24,940 bases of DNA from Bryobacteraceae bacterium (GTDB taxonomy: Bacteria > Acidobacteriota > Terriglobia > Bryobacterales > Bryobacteraceae), in NCBI GenBank assembly GCA_030039005.1, contig JASHQT010000279.1:1-24940 (forward strand). The letters run 5' to 3'. A program made the position numbers and the translations under genes. Positions 1 through 7,146 of the stretch are shown in pieces (position 1 is the first letter of the stretch; each line of letters opens with the position of its first letter). The notes under the pieces were generated by a model. The model searched no databases and had not been told where the DNA came from. It worked only from the letters and a program-made list of their open reading frames with translations.

Positions 1-1
1 G

Positions 2-1621
2 GCCAATGCGATTCAAGCCGCCGGTATCGAGCGGGTGAAGATCCGATCCGTGCTGACGTGCGAGTCTCGCCGCGGCGTGTGCGCCCGCTGCTACGGCCGC
101 AATCTGGCGACGGGTCGCTTCGTCGAGATGGGCGAGGCGGTCGGTGTGATCGCCGCGCAATCCATCGGGGAGCCCGGCACGCAGCTCACGATGCGGACGT
201 TCCACATCGGCGGCACGGCCACCCGCGTGACCGAACAGTCCAAGGTCGAGGCCCGGAGCAATGGGTTTGTGAAATTCATTGACCTGAAGGCGGTCGAGGG
301 CCGCGGCAAGACGCTCATTGCCATGAACCGCTCGGGCCTCATCGCGGTGGTAGATGAAAAAGGCCGCGAAAAGGAACGGCACCACGTCGTCTACGGCGCA
401 CGGCTGCGCGTGGAAGATGGGCAGCCCGTCACGCTCGGACAGACGATGTGCGAGTGGGATCCGTACACGTTCTCGATTCTTACGGAAACCGGCGGCACGA
501 TCGAATTCAAGGACCTGCAGCCGGGCCTCACGATCGAAGAGCAGGTGGATGAAGTCACCGGCCTTTCGCAGCTCGTGGTCACGCTGCCGCCGGGCGATGA
601 AAAGCACCAGCCGACGATTCAGGTCCGCGACTCGCAGGGCCGCGTTCGCAAGCGCTACCTGATGCCTTCGCGCGCCCACTTGATGGTCGCCGATGGCGAT
701 GATGTCCAACCGGGAGACGTGCTCGCGAAGATTCCTCGCGAAACCACGAAGACGAAGGACATCACGGGCGGTCTGCCGCGCGTCGTCGAGCTCTTCGAAA
801 CGCGCAAGCCGCGCGATCCGGCGGTCATCAGCGAAATCGACGGCGTGGTGAAGTACGGCGAAATCGCCAAGGGACAGCGGAAGATCTACGTCGAGAGCGA
901 GGACGGGAGAACGCAGAAGGAATATTCCATCCCGCGCGGCGTCCACATCAACGTGCAGGAAGGCGAACACGTCCGGGCGGGCGAGCCGCTCATCGACGGG
1001 CCGCTCAATCCGCACGACCTGCTCGCGGTGCTCGGCGAAAAGTACACGCAGGCCTACCTGGTGAACTCGATCCAGGAGGTCTACCGCCTGCAGGGCGTCA
1101 ACATCAACGACAAGCACATCGAGACGATCGTCCGGCAGATGATGCGCTGGGTGAAGGTCGAAGACGTGGGCGACACGTCGTTCCTGCTCGAGGAACAGGT
1201 GGATAAGTTCCGCTTCCGCGAGGAGAACGACCACGTGATCGCCGATGGCGGCAGGCCGGCAACCGGGCGGCCGCTGCTCCTCGGCATCACCAAGGCGTCG
1301 CTCTCGACCGATTCGTTCATCTCGGCGGCGAGCTTCCAGGAAACGACGCGCGTCCTCACCGAAGCGGCGATTTCCGGAAAGGTCGATTACCTGCGCGGCC
1401 TGAAGGAAAACGTGATCATGGGCCGCCTGATTCCGGCCGGCACCGGCATGGAGTATTATCGCGGCGTCAAGATCGCGGGCGAAGATGTGGTGGAGGAAGA
1501 GCCTATCGCCGAAGAGGTTTCGCTCGCCGGCGACCTGGGCGGCTACGAAGACGAAGCCCGCAGCATTTACGCGGGCGGCCTGACCGAGGAGCCGGGCGAG
1601 GAAACATCGCTGGCTGAGTAA
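2..1621 (+). CDS. rpoC: RNA polymerase beta' subunit, C-terminal part (5' truncated by window)
   Basis: This is the catalytic beta' subunit of RNA polymerase, open at the left window edge; about 539 residues are visible in the frame beginning at base 2. Near the start is the end of a zinc-binding site (C..C..C with the CARCYGR motif), followed at once by [15 protein letters not shown] and [10 protein letters not shown], the trigger-loop region found in all bacterial beta' subunits. The middle contains the conserved [16 protein letters not shown] segment, and the later [20 protein letters not shown] stretch is the characteristic beta' C-terminal clamp/jaw motif. The protein ends in a short acidic tail, normal for the family. 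The TAA stop is followed within 25 bases by a terminator hairpin, so this is the last gene of its operon. Identification is essentially certain; only the 5' end is missing. Confidence 0.99.
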   Translation, partial: ANAIQAAGIERVKIRSVLTCESRRGVCARCYGRNLATGRFVEMGEAVGVIAAQSIGEPGTQLTMRTFHIGGTATRVTEQSKVEARSNGFVKFIDLKAVEGRGKTLIAMNRSGLIAVVDEKGREKERHHVVYGARLRVEDGQPVTLGQTMCEWDPYTFSILTETGGTIEFKDLQPGLTIEEQVDEVTGLSQLVVTLPPGDEKHQPTIQVRDSQGRVRKRYLMPSRAHLMVADGDDVQPGDVLAKIPRETTKTKDITGGLPRVVELFETRKPRDPAVISEIDGVVKYGEIAKGQRKIYVESEDGRTQKEYSIPRGVHINVQEGEHVRAGEPLIDGPLNPHDLLAVLGEKYTQAYLVNSIQEVYRLQGVNINDKHIETIVRQMMRWVKVEDVGDTSFLLEEQVDKFRFREENDHVIADGGRPATGRPLLLGITKASLSTDSFISAASFQETTRVLTEAAISGKVDYLRGLKENVIMGRLIPAGTGMEYYRGVKIAGEDVVEEEPIAEEVSLAGDLGGYEDEARSIYAGGLTEEPGEETSLAE

Positions 1622-1644
1622 TCAGGCGATCAAGTCAATCCGGA

Positions 1645-1670
1645 GGCGGGCCCGCAACGGCCCGCCTTTT
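1645..1670 (+). terminator. Rho-independent terminator of the rpoC operon
   Basis: A perfect 8-bp GC stem, GGCGGGCC / GGCCCGCC, with a 6-nt loop is followed directly by TTTT and then CTGTT. It lies 23 bases after the rpoC stop codon and before the tRNA gene, so it separates the two transcripts. Confidence 0.9.
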
Positions 1671-1759
1671 CTGTTGCCAGTCGACGGTCGGAGCAGCGAG
1701 CTATGTTATCTTGAACGTAGTTGCCTTTCTGGCGACGTCCCCGTTGCATTACCGCAGGC

Positions 1760-1835
1760 GGGCCGGTAGCTCAGTTGGTAGAGCATCGCACTTTTAATGC
1801 GGTGGTCGCGGGTTCGAGCCCCGCCCGGCTCACCA
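1760..1835 (+). tRNA. tRNA-Lys (anticodon UUU), CCA encoded
   Basis: The 76-nt cloverleaf reads by eye. The acceptor stem GGGCCGG pairs with CCGGCTC (one G-U). The D arm is GCTC/GAGC, the anticodon stem TCGCA/TGCGG, and the anticodon loop CTTTTAA gives anticodon TTT. The T arm is GCGGG-TTCGAGC-CCCGC, followed by discriminator A and encoded CCA. Its last 21 bases, plus one flanking A, are repeated at 13720-13741, so the gene is the probable integration target of the island that follows. The gene itself stays intact, as expected when integration restores the 3' end. Confidence 0.97.
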
Positions 1836-1836
1836 A
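1815..1836 (+). repeat. Left attachment-site repeat (attL core) in tRNA-Lys 3' end
   Basis: The 22 bases from the T loop through CCA plus one A (CGAGCCCC...CTCACCAA) occur again, identical and in the same orientation, at 13720-13741. Tyrosine-recombinase elements commonly integrate at tRNA 3' ends and leave exactly this kind of direct repeat. The identity is seen directly; its role as attL is inferred. Confidence 0.85.
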
Positions 1837-1850
1837 AACAACTGCAGTAA

Positions 1851-1901
1851 AATCAATAGCTTGAAAAGTCGGAAAATCTGCTGGTGACGCTACGGTGACG
1901 G
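1851..1901 (+). repeat. Left-end flanking motifs of the island (candidate recombinase arm sites)
   Basis: Two short motifs follow the attL core: AATCAATAGCTTGA (1851-1864) and TGGTGACGCTACGGTGACGG (1882-1901). Both recur in the same orientation beside the right att copy, at 13680-13693 (13 of 14 identical) and 13617-13636 (18 of 20 identical). The second motif contains two GGTGAC boxes spaced 11 bp apart, about one helical turn. This fits arm-type binding sites for an integrase or directionality factor, though no recombinase gene is present to confirm it. No other feature was found between 1902 and the next gene at 2088. Confidence 0.55.
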
Positions 1902-2087
1902 GTTTGGCAAAAAACGGGGTTATGATCGAGGCATGCTTAGGTAGCCGGTTTTGGGTGTCCCCCGAGGCCGTCATTGGCCCTTCTCATGGCACGCTCAGGA
2001 CATAAGTCCCGATGAATCGGGCGCGATTGTAGCCGGCCGGTGAAGATTGGTCCGCCTTGCCCACCGATTTTGCGGGACGACGAAATT

Positions 2088-3812
2088 TTACGGGGCGGCC
2101 CCAGGCCTGGCACGCTGCAGCAGGTGCGGCAGTGCGATGAGTGCCGCACCATAGACCAAGAGCGAAACAAACAATGTCGCAGACTCGCCACGGCCGAAAT
2201 CTTCCAGGATCAACTTGATTGCTCCGAAAGCCATCCAAGGGTAGAGCAGCCAGACGAGTTCCTTCAGGCGCCAGCGCGATCCAAGCCACGCCAACACGAT
2301 CGCTAGACCCGAAATCACAACGGTTCGCAACGTGCTGTTCAGCGGGGCGGGGAGTCGCGATGCCAGCGCAGATCCAGTCGTGACAGCGACCAAGCTCCAG
2401 CAAAGCAGAGCGGCCGCAGTTGCTGAAGGGATACGCTCCGGCCACGGCGGTGTTTTACCCGCGCGCTTCCAAACCATCAAGATATATAGCAACGCGGACG
2501 ACATTCCCAACAATGCCCCCGACGCAGCCGGGGGCGACCAACTCATCAGACCCGATGCTAATGCCGCGGCTGCTAAATAGACAGCGCTGTGCACGCGCAA
2601 CACGTTTTTGCGCCAGCGTTCGCCGAACCATGCGATCGTCAGCGCCAAAGCGGACCACACCGTTGCCAGCGGCAAAGCGGTTAGTAGCAGGTTACTCCCG
2701 ATCAGAGCAAACAGAAGAGCAAAGGTGGCATACGCGTGGTAGTCGCGATGTAACCGGCGCGCCTGAGCTATCGCGGAGGCCGCATAGGAGGCCGCTCCTG
2801 CCGCGAGACAACCAGCGCCGACCGCCAGCACGGCAGCTCCCGTTCCGTGCGCCCACTGTAATGTGCTTCCGATGGCCAGCGCGACGATGGTCACCAACTG
2901 ACCCATCTCGAACCAACGCATCGCCAGCCCGTGCGCCAATGTGCGTACGATGGTGCTCGCCAAATAAACAGCCACCAGCGCCCATTGAATCGCGAATACC
3001 GCGGCAACTGGAATCGGCGCGTAGCCCTCCGGAAGCCCTTGCGGCCTGGTAACCAAGTGCGCCAACAGGAACGCACAGAAGTCAACCGCGAGCGCGACGA
3101 TCCAGCGCGCGCCCGAGACGCGGTCGTGGCAAGCTCCATATTCCACGGAAGCCGCAGCGATTGCAAGCGCGGCGAAAAATGGCATCGGATCAAGCGTGGC
3201 AATAATCAATGCAACGGCTGTCGCGGAGCCGGCCAGCGCTGTGATCCCAGCCACCGGCGACAAGTCATTTCGCCGAGCAAAGATCTGGCCCAGAATAATA
3301 AACCCACTCAGAATAGCGGCCGCGGCTGAGGGGGTTAGCGTGTGAAACCGGATGGTGGCTTCCCATAGCAGCGGCGCGAGAATGGCGGAAGCGGTAAGCC
3401 CCTGCAATGGCGCCACCCACCGATTGTCCGGGCGTCGTCGCCGTGCGGCGACGAGCCAAACGGACGCATAAAGGACTCCGGCGAGCGTGCCGGCCAGACG
3501 CGGTACAACGTTTGCATCAGTGATGGCGCGCAACAGATACGCACCCGCAAGACCCAGCAGCACTCGCCCGAGCCCCGCCAGCAATCCGGGCGAAAATTCG
3601 CTGGCTGTGGCTTCTATCGAGGGGGCCGGCAAGGCGGGAGCTGGCAACACGGACGGCGGCTCTCGAGCGGGCTCCGGCAGCAATCGAGCGCTTTCAAACC
3701 TGCGTTCCAGCGCATCAACGCGGCGCCGCAGATCCTCGATCGCCAGGATCAAATTCTCGATTTGGCCCGCGTTTACTGGATGAGTGGCTTCCTCGACTGG
3801 AGGCCCATCCAT
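2088..3812 (-). CDS. Polytopic membrane protein, DUF2339-like, last gene of the cytochrome/NrfD operon
   Basis: This 574-residue protein has no assigned biochemical role. A short hydrophilic N-terminus with a coiled-coil-like segment (IENLILAIEDLRRRVDALERR) leads into a Pro/Ala-rich linker, then a long series of hydrophobic segments, probably more than twelve membrane helices, to the end. This architecture (coiled coil, proline linker, many helices) is that of the DUF2339 family of predicted membrane proteins; the assignment rests on architecture and composition only. An in-frame ATG nine codons upstream (3839) exists. I prefer 3812 because AGGAGG (3818-3823) lies 5 nt before it and because it starts just after the nrfD-like stop. 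It is the fourth gene of the leftward operon and probably an accessory membrane component or passenger. Confidence 0.75.
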   Translation of the reverse strand: MDGPPVEEATHPVNAGQIENLILAIEDLRRRVDALERRFESARLLPEPAREPPSVLPAPALPAPSIEATASEFSPGLLAGLGRVLLGLAGAYLLRAITDANVVPRLAGTLAGVLYASVWLVAARRRRPDNRWVAPLQGLTASAILAPLLWEATIRFHTLTPSAAAAILSGFIILGQIFARRNDLSPVAGITALAGSATAVALIIATLDPMPFFAALAIAAASVEYGACHDRVSGARWIVALAVDFCAFLLAHLVTRPQGLPEGYAPIPVAAVFAIQWALVAVYLASTIVRTLAHGLAMRWFEMGQLVTIVALAIGSTLQWAHGTGAAVLAVGAGCLAAGAASYAASAIAQARRLHRDYHAYATFALLFALIGSNLLLTALPLATVWSALALTIAWFGERWRKNVLRVHSAVYLAAAALASGLMSWSPPAASGALLGMSSALLYILMVWKRAGKTPPWPERIPSATAAALLCWSLVAVTTGSALASRLPAPLNSTLRTVVISGLAIVLAWLGSRWRLKELVWLLYPWMAFGAIKLILEDFGRGESATLFVSLLVYGAALIALPHLLQRARPGAAP

Positions 3813-3822
3813 GGCGCCCTCC

Positions 3823-4998
3823 TCATGCCGCTGCCTCATGCTTCGGCCAGGGCGGCAACAACTTTACCAGTGCATAAAGAACGACAAACGGCAACAGGGT
3901 GAGCAAAATCGCCGGCAAGAGTCCCTCGCGAGTGGCGAAACCCATTTTGTAGCTGGTGTATCCCAGGAAGCTTTTCGAAAAGAGCTGGCCCCCGATGACG
4001 ACGTTCCAGCGCATGGCGAAAATGCCCACCAGGGTGAAGGACCCGGCGATAGCATAGACCGCCCGACGTCCTCCCTCGCTCAGCTTCCACAATTGCATCA
4101 GCCCCAGCAGAGCGATGGGAAACAGCGTGCCGAGAAAGATCTGCAGAATCACCTGCGAGAAGTAGAGCCGCGTGTGGACCATAAAATCCAGCGCGCGCAG
4201 CGATTCGTCGGCTTCATAAATGCGGTGAACCAGATCCAGCATTTCCAGGGAAAAATCGATAATAAACGTGTAGAGCAGGTAACGTGCGATGGTATCGACG
4301 CAGCGCATGTCGACCGGCGTCCGGCGCAGCTTCGACGTCACCATGTACAGCAACAGAACCGCGGCAATGCCCGAAACCATCGCCGAGAAGATGAAGACCA
4401 CCGGCATTAGCGGGCTGGACCACCATGGATTGGCCTTTACCGAGCCGAAGATGAACCCCACATATCCGTGCAACAGGATCGCGGAAGGGATGCCGATCAA
4501 GGTGACGAAGTAACCCACCTTCTCGTCTACTCTCAGGGCCGCCGGACTCAGGTTGTATGATCCCAGCGTCAACACGCGGTAAATCCACTTTGTGATGCCG
4601 CGGCTCGACTCGGCCCGCGCCACGATATCCTTGCGGTAATCCAGCCAAATCTCCATCAACAGGACCACCATGAGATACCAAAGATAAACAAAGCCGAACA
4701 TCGCCATGGCGGAAGAGCGGTGCGGAGTGAGGTACATCTCAAACGATCGCTCGGGGTGTCCGAGGTGGAGCTGCAGCGGCATCGGAGCCACCAGCAGAAA
4801 CGCCAGCGCGGTCAACAGGGCCAGCCGATACGTGGGTTTCACGGCTTCCACTTTGAAGACGCGCTCGAGTGAGGCCAAAATGAACGCGCCCGCCACCAGC
4901 CCCGTAATGTACGGGTACAGGACGATCAAGATGCTCCATTGCAGCTCCACCTCGTTCGGGTAGATGTAGCCTTGGACTCCAGACAGTAAGGTCCCCAT
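3823..4998 (-). CDS. NrfD/PsrC/DsrP-family quinone-interacting membrane subunit
   Basis: This 391-residue integral membrane protein belongs to the NrfD-like family, in which eight to ten helices exchange electrons between quinone/quinol and a periplasmic Fe-S partner. Visible features are the N-terminal hydrophobic helix with YPYITGLVAGAF, the HLGHPERSFEMYLTPHRSSAMA segment typical of family members, and further hydrophobic helices through LLPPWPK. Its length fits DsrP/NrfD proteins. The start at 4998 is supported by AAGGAG 7 nt upstream. It lies 11 nt after the Fe-S gene, the usual partner arrangement (NrfC-NrfD, PsrB-PsrC, DsrO-DsrP). No molybdopterin or NrfA-type catalytic subunit is nearby, so the final electron donor or acceptor is unknown. 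Whether it oxidises quinol or reduces quinone cannot be read from the sequence. Confidence 0.88.
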   Translation of the reverse strand: MGTLLSGVQGYIYPNEVELQWSILIVLYPYITGLVAGAFILASLERVFKVEAVKPTYRLALLTALAFLLVAPMPLQLHLGHPERSFEMYLTPHRSSAMAMFGFVYLWYLMVVLLMEIWLDYRKDIVARAESSRGITKWIYRVLTLGSYNLSPAALRVDEKVGYFVTLIGIPSAILLHGYVGFIFGSVKANPWWSSPLMPVVFIFSAMVSGIAAVLLLYMVTSKLRRTPVDMRCVDTIARYLLYTFIIDFSLEMLDLVHRIYEADESLRALDFMVHTRLYFSQVILQIFLGTLFPIALLGLMQLWKLSEGGRRAVYAIAGSFTLVGIFAMRWNVVIGGQLFSKSFLGYTSYKMGFATREGLLPAILLTLLPFVVLYALVKLLPPWPKHEAAA

Positions 4999-5009
4999 GC
5001 ATCTGCTCC

Positions 5010-5762
5010 TTATCGAACCGATCCGTCCAGGTCCTTATAGAACGCCTTCGGGCCCGTAGCCATATGCGGTTTCAGCACCTGCACATTGTGCGTTCGCAAG
5101 AACTCGTGAATGGGATCTTTGGGATTCTTCAAATCGGCCAGTACGCGAGCCTGAGTCGGGCACACTTCACAACAGGCGGTCGTAAGTCCCTGCGTAATGC
5201 GGTGATAGCAGAGCGTGCATTTGTCGGCCGTATTTTTCTTGGGATTCAAGAAGCGGGCCCCGTAGGGGCAGGCTTGAATACAATACCGGCACCCGAGGCA
5301 ATATTTCTCGTCCACCAGCACAACGCCATCGGGCGTTATGAATGTAGCGCCCACGGGACACACCTGCACGCAAGGCGGATCGGCGCAATGGTTGCACAAC
5401 TTGGGGATGAAGAAGGTTTTGCCGCCGTCATGATACTTATCCCCAAAGCCGTCGTGGCCGCCAGTGGGCGAGTCCACCTGCGGGTGCTCCAGGTCGTAAT
5501 CCTCGACGTGATAACGTTCGATCCAAGTGCGGAAATGGCCGGGCGGCACGTTATTTTCGGCCTCGCACGCGCGCACGCAGTTGCCGCAACCGATGCACTT
5601 GCCAGGGTCGATGAGCATCGCCCACCAGTGCTTGGTGGCGTCGTAATTCGGAGCGGCTTCGAATGTTCCCGCCAGCACGTGCTCCCACGCCGCCGCGGCC
5701 GCGGAAGTAAGAAGAATAAACTTGCCGGATTTGGCGAGCAGTTCGCGCCGTGTCATGCTCAT
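5010..5762 (-). CDS. Periplasmic four-cluster [4Fe-4S] ferredoxin-like protein (NrfC/DsrO/PsrB type)
   Basis: This 250-residue electron carrier probably links the NrfD-type membrane protein to the tetrahaem cytochrome. The N-terminus MSMTRRELLAKSGKF followed by an Ala-rich hydrophobic stretch looks like a Tat signal (twin Arg at 5-6), implying export of a folded Fe-S protein. Sixteen cysteines fall into four ferredoxin motifs: C56/59/62/66, C123/126/131/135, C155/158/161/165, and C182/185/198/201, with an extra C197. That is the standard cluster count for NrfC/PsrB-like subunits. The start at 5762 is chosen because AGGAGG lies 6 nt upstream and its ATG overlaps the cytochrome stop as ATGA; a longer frame to 5894 would destroy the signal peptide. 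Translational coupling to the cytochrome supports one complex. Confidence 0.93.
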   Translation of the reverse strand: MSMTRRELLAKSGKFILLTSAAAAAWEHVLAGTFEAAPNYDATKHWWAMLIDPGKCIGCGNCVRACEAENNVPPGHFRTWIERYHVEDYDLEHPQVDSPTGGHDGFGDKYHDGGKTFFIPKLCNHCADPPCVQVCPVGATFITPDGVVLVDEKYCLGCRYCIQACPYGARFLNPKKNTADKCTLCYHRITQGLTTACCEVCPTQARVLADLKNPKDPIHEFLRTHNVQVLKPHMATGPKAFYKDLDGSVR

Positions 5763-6229
5763 GGCTTTCCTCCTCCCAACGGGTCGTGGGGTTGATGGCA
5801 GGTGGTGCAGACTACGCCCCCGGAGTGTTCCGCCGAAACCACCTGGGGGAACGACTTGGGCTTGGATGCGTTGGCCTCGTGACATCGCACGCATAAAACT
5901 GCGGGGTCAGGCAGCTTGGGGATCACGGACCCGGGATCCTCGGCGTGGTTTGCCAAGGGACCATGGCAGGCTTCGCAGGCCACGCCTACATGTTTGCCCT
6001 TCCCCTTCACTTCGGCTACGTCGGAGTGGCAGGCTTCGCAGGTGGTATGCCCGGCGAATCTGACCGGGCGGGCACGGATTTCATCCATGGCCGCGGGGCG
6101 AAAATGCCCGTACTTGCCGAAATCCTGAGGAATAACCATCGCCCGAATCACCAGGAAAGAGGCCACCCCTACAGCCAGGATCATCACCACGCGGATCAGA
6201 TGCTCGATGCTCCGCAGGAAGTCCTTCAT
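5759..6229 (-). CDS. Membrane-anchored tetrahaem cytochrome c
   Basis: This 156-residue protein has an uncleaved signal-anchor-like N-terminus (hydrophobic residues about 11-33) and four CxxCH haem-attachment motifs: CEACH at 64-68, CEACH at 85-89, CVRCH at 113-117 and CTTCH at 141-145. Additional histidines (H61, H80, H95, H135, H148) could supply distal ligands. It resembles small cytochrome c3/c7- or NrfB-like carriers, but no specific family is assigned. It is the first gene of the leftward operon and overlaps the Fe-S gene by 4 nt. Its likely role is to exchange electrons between the NrfD/Fe-S pair and a periplasmic partner not encoded here. No clear ribosome-binding site precedes the ATG at 6229, so the start is slightly uncertain. 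Confidence 0.9.
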   Translation of the reverse strand: MKDFLRSIEHLIRVVMILAVGVASFLVIRAMVIPQDFGKYGHFRPAAMDEIRARPVRFAGHTTCEACHSDVAEVKGKGKHVGVACEACHGPLANHAEDPGSVIPKLPDPAVLCVRCHEANASKPKSFPQVVSAEHSGGVVCTTCHQPHDPLGGGKP

Positions 6230-6483
6230 GCACAGCGACTATGCAATTATCAAGCCCACTGGCCTAATTAGCGCGAAAGGCCCTGCAACGAGCGTTCAGA
6301 AACGGAGCCAGGCTCGACTGCCCACGTCAAATTGCGTGATATCGCGCAGCTAATCGCAACGTAGCGCAGTGATCGGATCGACAGACGGACGGGGATGGAT
6401 TTCTCGGCGGAGCGGTTTGACGAGCTGCAGCATCTCGACCGGAGCGGCGTGGCGCGCGGAGATCCGGCAAGGCAGATTGTACC
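6230..6483. other. Non-coding spacer between the cytochrome operon and the pckG relic
   Basis: No convincing open gene is present on either strand. The stretch should hold the promoter of the leftward cytochrome operon, but I could not pick out a firm -35/-10 pair. A leftward reading of about 10 codons ending at the stop at 6350-6352 spells VDPITALR, which resembles the C-terminal tail of FtsX/MacB-type permeases. This could be a decayed scrap but is too short to annotate. Confidence 0.4.
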
Positions 6484-6720
6484 GATCCGACCGAGTATAG
6501 TAGCAGCCGGGTCACAGATCCTGATTCAGCCGGATGAGCGTTCCGTGGCGCACATGTCATCGCAAAGGCGGTTGTGCTCCTCCTGCGAACCGTCCACCCA
6601 ATGGATGGATTCCGGCTTCGTCAGACTGGCCATCTTCTCCACCCACCTGAGAAGGTGCTCGTTGTGGCTCAGGGGCGCCGAAACGTTGTGGCTGTTTTCG
6701 GTTATCGCGATTTTGGACAT
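6484..6720 (-). pseudogene. pckG: 5' remnant of GTP-dependent phosphoenolpyruvate carboxykinase
   Basis: Reading leftward from the ATG at 6720, the N-terminus contains LLRWVEKMASLTKPESIHW, then VDGSQEEHNRLCDDM. This is the recognisable N-terminal region of GTP-type PEP carboxykinase (about 600 residues when intact). After roughly 59 residues the frame breaks by one missing base; the next frame continues the family motif as GTLIRLNQDL, then an in-frame TGA, then PGCYYTRSD (family form approximately RPGCYLARSD), after which homology is lost. The enzyme interconverts oxaloacetate and PEP plus CO2, so the intact gene would have been a CO2-handling neighbour of the dab operon. Its start lies 69 bp from arsR, divergent, across the operator-like palindromes. 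It is clearly non-functional. Confidence 0.85.
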
Positions 6721-6758
6721 GAGGTCAGGAGTTCTCCTCGCCGATCACGGATTTTTAA

Positions 6759-6790
6759 ATATTCTATATTTCGAATATACTATCAGTATA
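6759..6790. promoter_or_regulatory. Operator-like palindromes in the pckG-arsR divergent promoter region
   Basis: ATATTC-N8-GAATAT (6759-6778) is a perfect 6-bp inverted repeat containing ATTC-N8-GAAT, the spacing I recall for sulfide-responsive ArsR-family regulators of the BigR/SqrR type. It overlaps a second palindrome, TATACT-ATC-AGTATA (6776-6790), which ends on the arsR start codon. The region is strikingly AT-rich in a GC-rich locus. TATATT at 6765 could serve as a -10 box, giving a very short or absent arsR leader. The likely function is autoregulation by the adjacent ArsR protein; this is inferred from position and symmetry. Confidence 0.6.
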
Positions 6791-7146
6791 TGAGCGAGGC
6801 CTTGCGGCAGTTCAAGAGCGAGATCTTTCAAGCCCTCGCAAATCCCACGCGTATCGCAATTGTCGAATTGCTGCGCGACGGGGAACTTTCGGCCGGCCAG
6901 CTGATCGAAAAGCTGGGCATCGAGCAGGCTAATGCATCGCAGCACCTGGCGGTTCTGCGCAGCAAACAGATTGTCGTCAACCGCAAGGTGGGCAATCAGG
7001 TTTTCTATTCGATCCGCGACCATGCTCTGATCGAGGTGCTCGACATCCTTCGCCGTTACTTCTACTCTCAGCTCAGCAGCACGGTGAGCATGCTGAAGGA
7101 AGTAGCCAAGCAGGAGCCGAAAGCCCGCGTCAGAACGGCTCGATGA
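6790..7146 (+). CDS. ArsR/SmtB-family winged-helix transcriptional regulator
   Basis: This 118-residue DNA-binding repressor has the family layout: QALANPTRIAIVELL helix, ELSAGQLIEKLGI, then the recognition helix ANASQHLAVLRSKQIV and wing NRKVGNQVFYSI, followed by a C-terminal dimerisation helix. There is no cysteine anywhere in the protein, so neither classical metal thiolate sensing nor BigR/SqrR-type thiol sensing is possible. No obvious metal-ligand cluster was recognised. The ATG at 6790 was chosen because the winged-helix domain begins right after it and the operator ends on it; longer upstream reading is the antisense of the pckG relic. No Shine-Dalgarno is evident. Its stop overlaps the dabA start as ATGA, so it is the first gene of the operon and probably controls it. 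Confidence 0.93.
   Translation: MSEALRQFKSEIFQALANPTRIAIVELLRDGELSAGQLIEKLGIEQANASQHLAVLRSKQIVVNRKVGNQVFYSIRDHALIEVLDILRRYFYSQLSSTVSMLKEVAKQEPKARVRTAR

Noticed and set aside
1771..1974. Leftward open frame antisense to tRNA-Lys, reading GLEPATTALKVRC
   Set aside because: This is the familiar spurious translation across a tRNA gene and att flank; it has no domain or ribosome-binding site.
2006..2020. Small palindrome CCCGATGAATCGGG as a terminator for the leftward operon
   Set aside because: The loop is only two bases and no T tract follows on the minus strand, so it does not qualify as a terminator.
6350..6400. Leftward VDPITALRCD-stop reading, resembling the tail of FtsX/MacB-type permeases
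   Set aside because: Only about 10 residues match a common tail motif, with no permease sequence before it; chance cannot be excluded.
6574..6789. 72-codon N-terminal extension of the ArsR protein
   Set aside because: The extension runs antisense through the pckG relic and the operator palindromes; the winged-helix domain begins right at the ATG at 6790.
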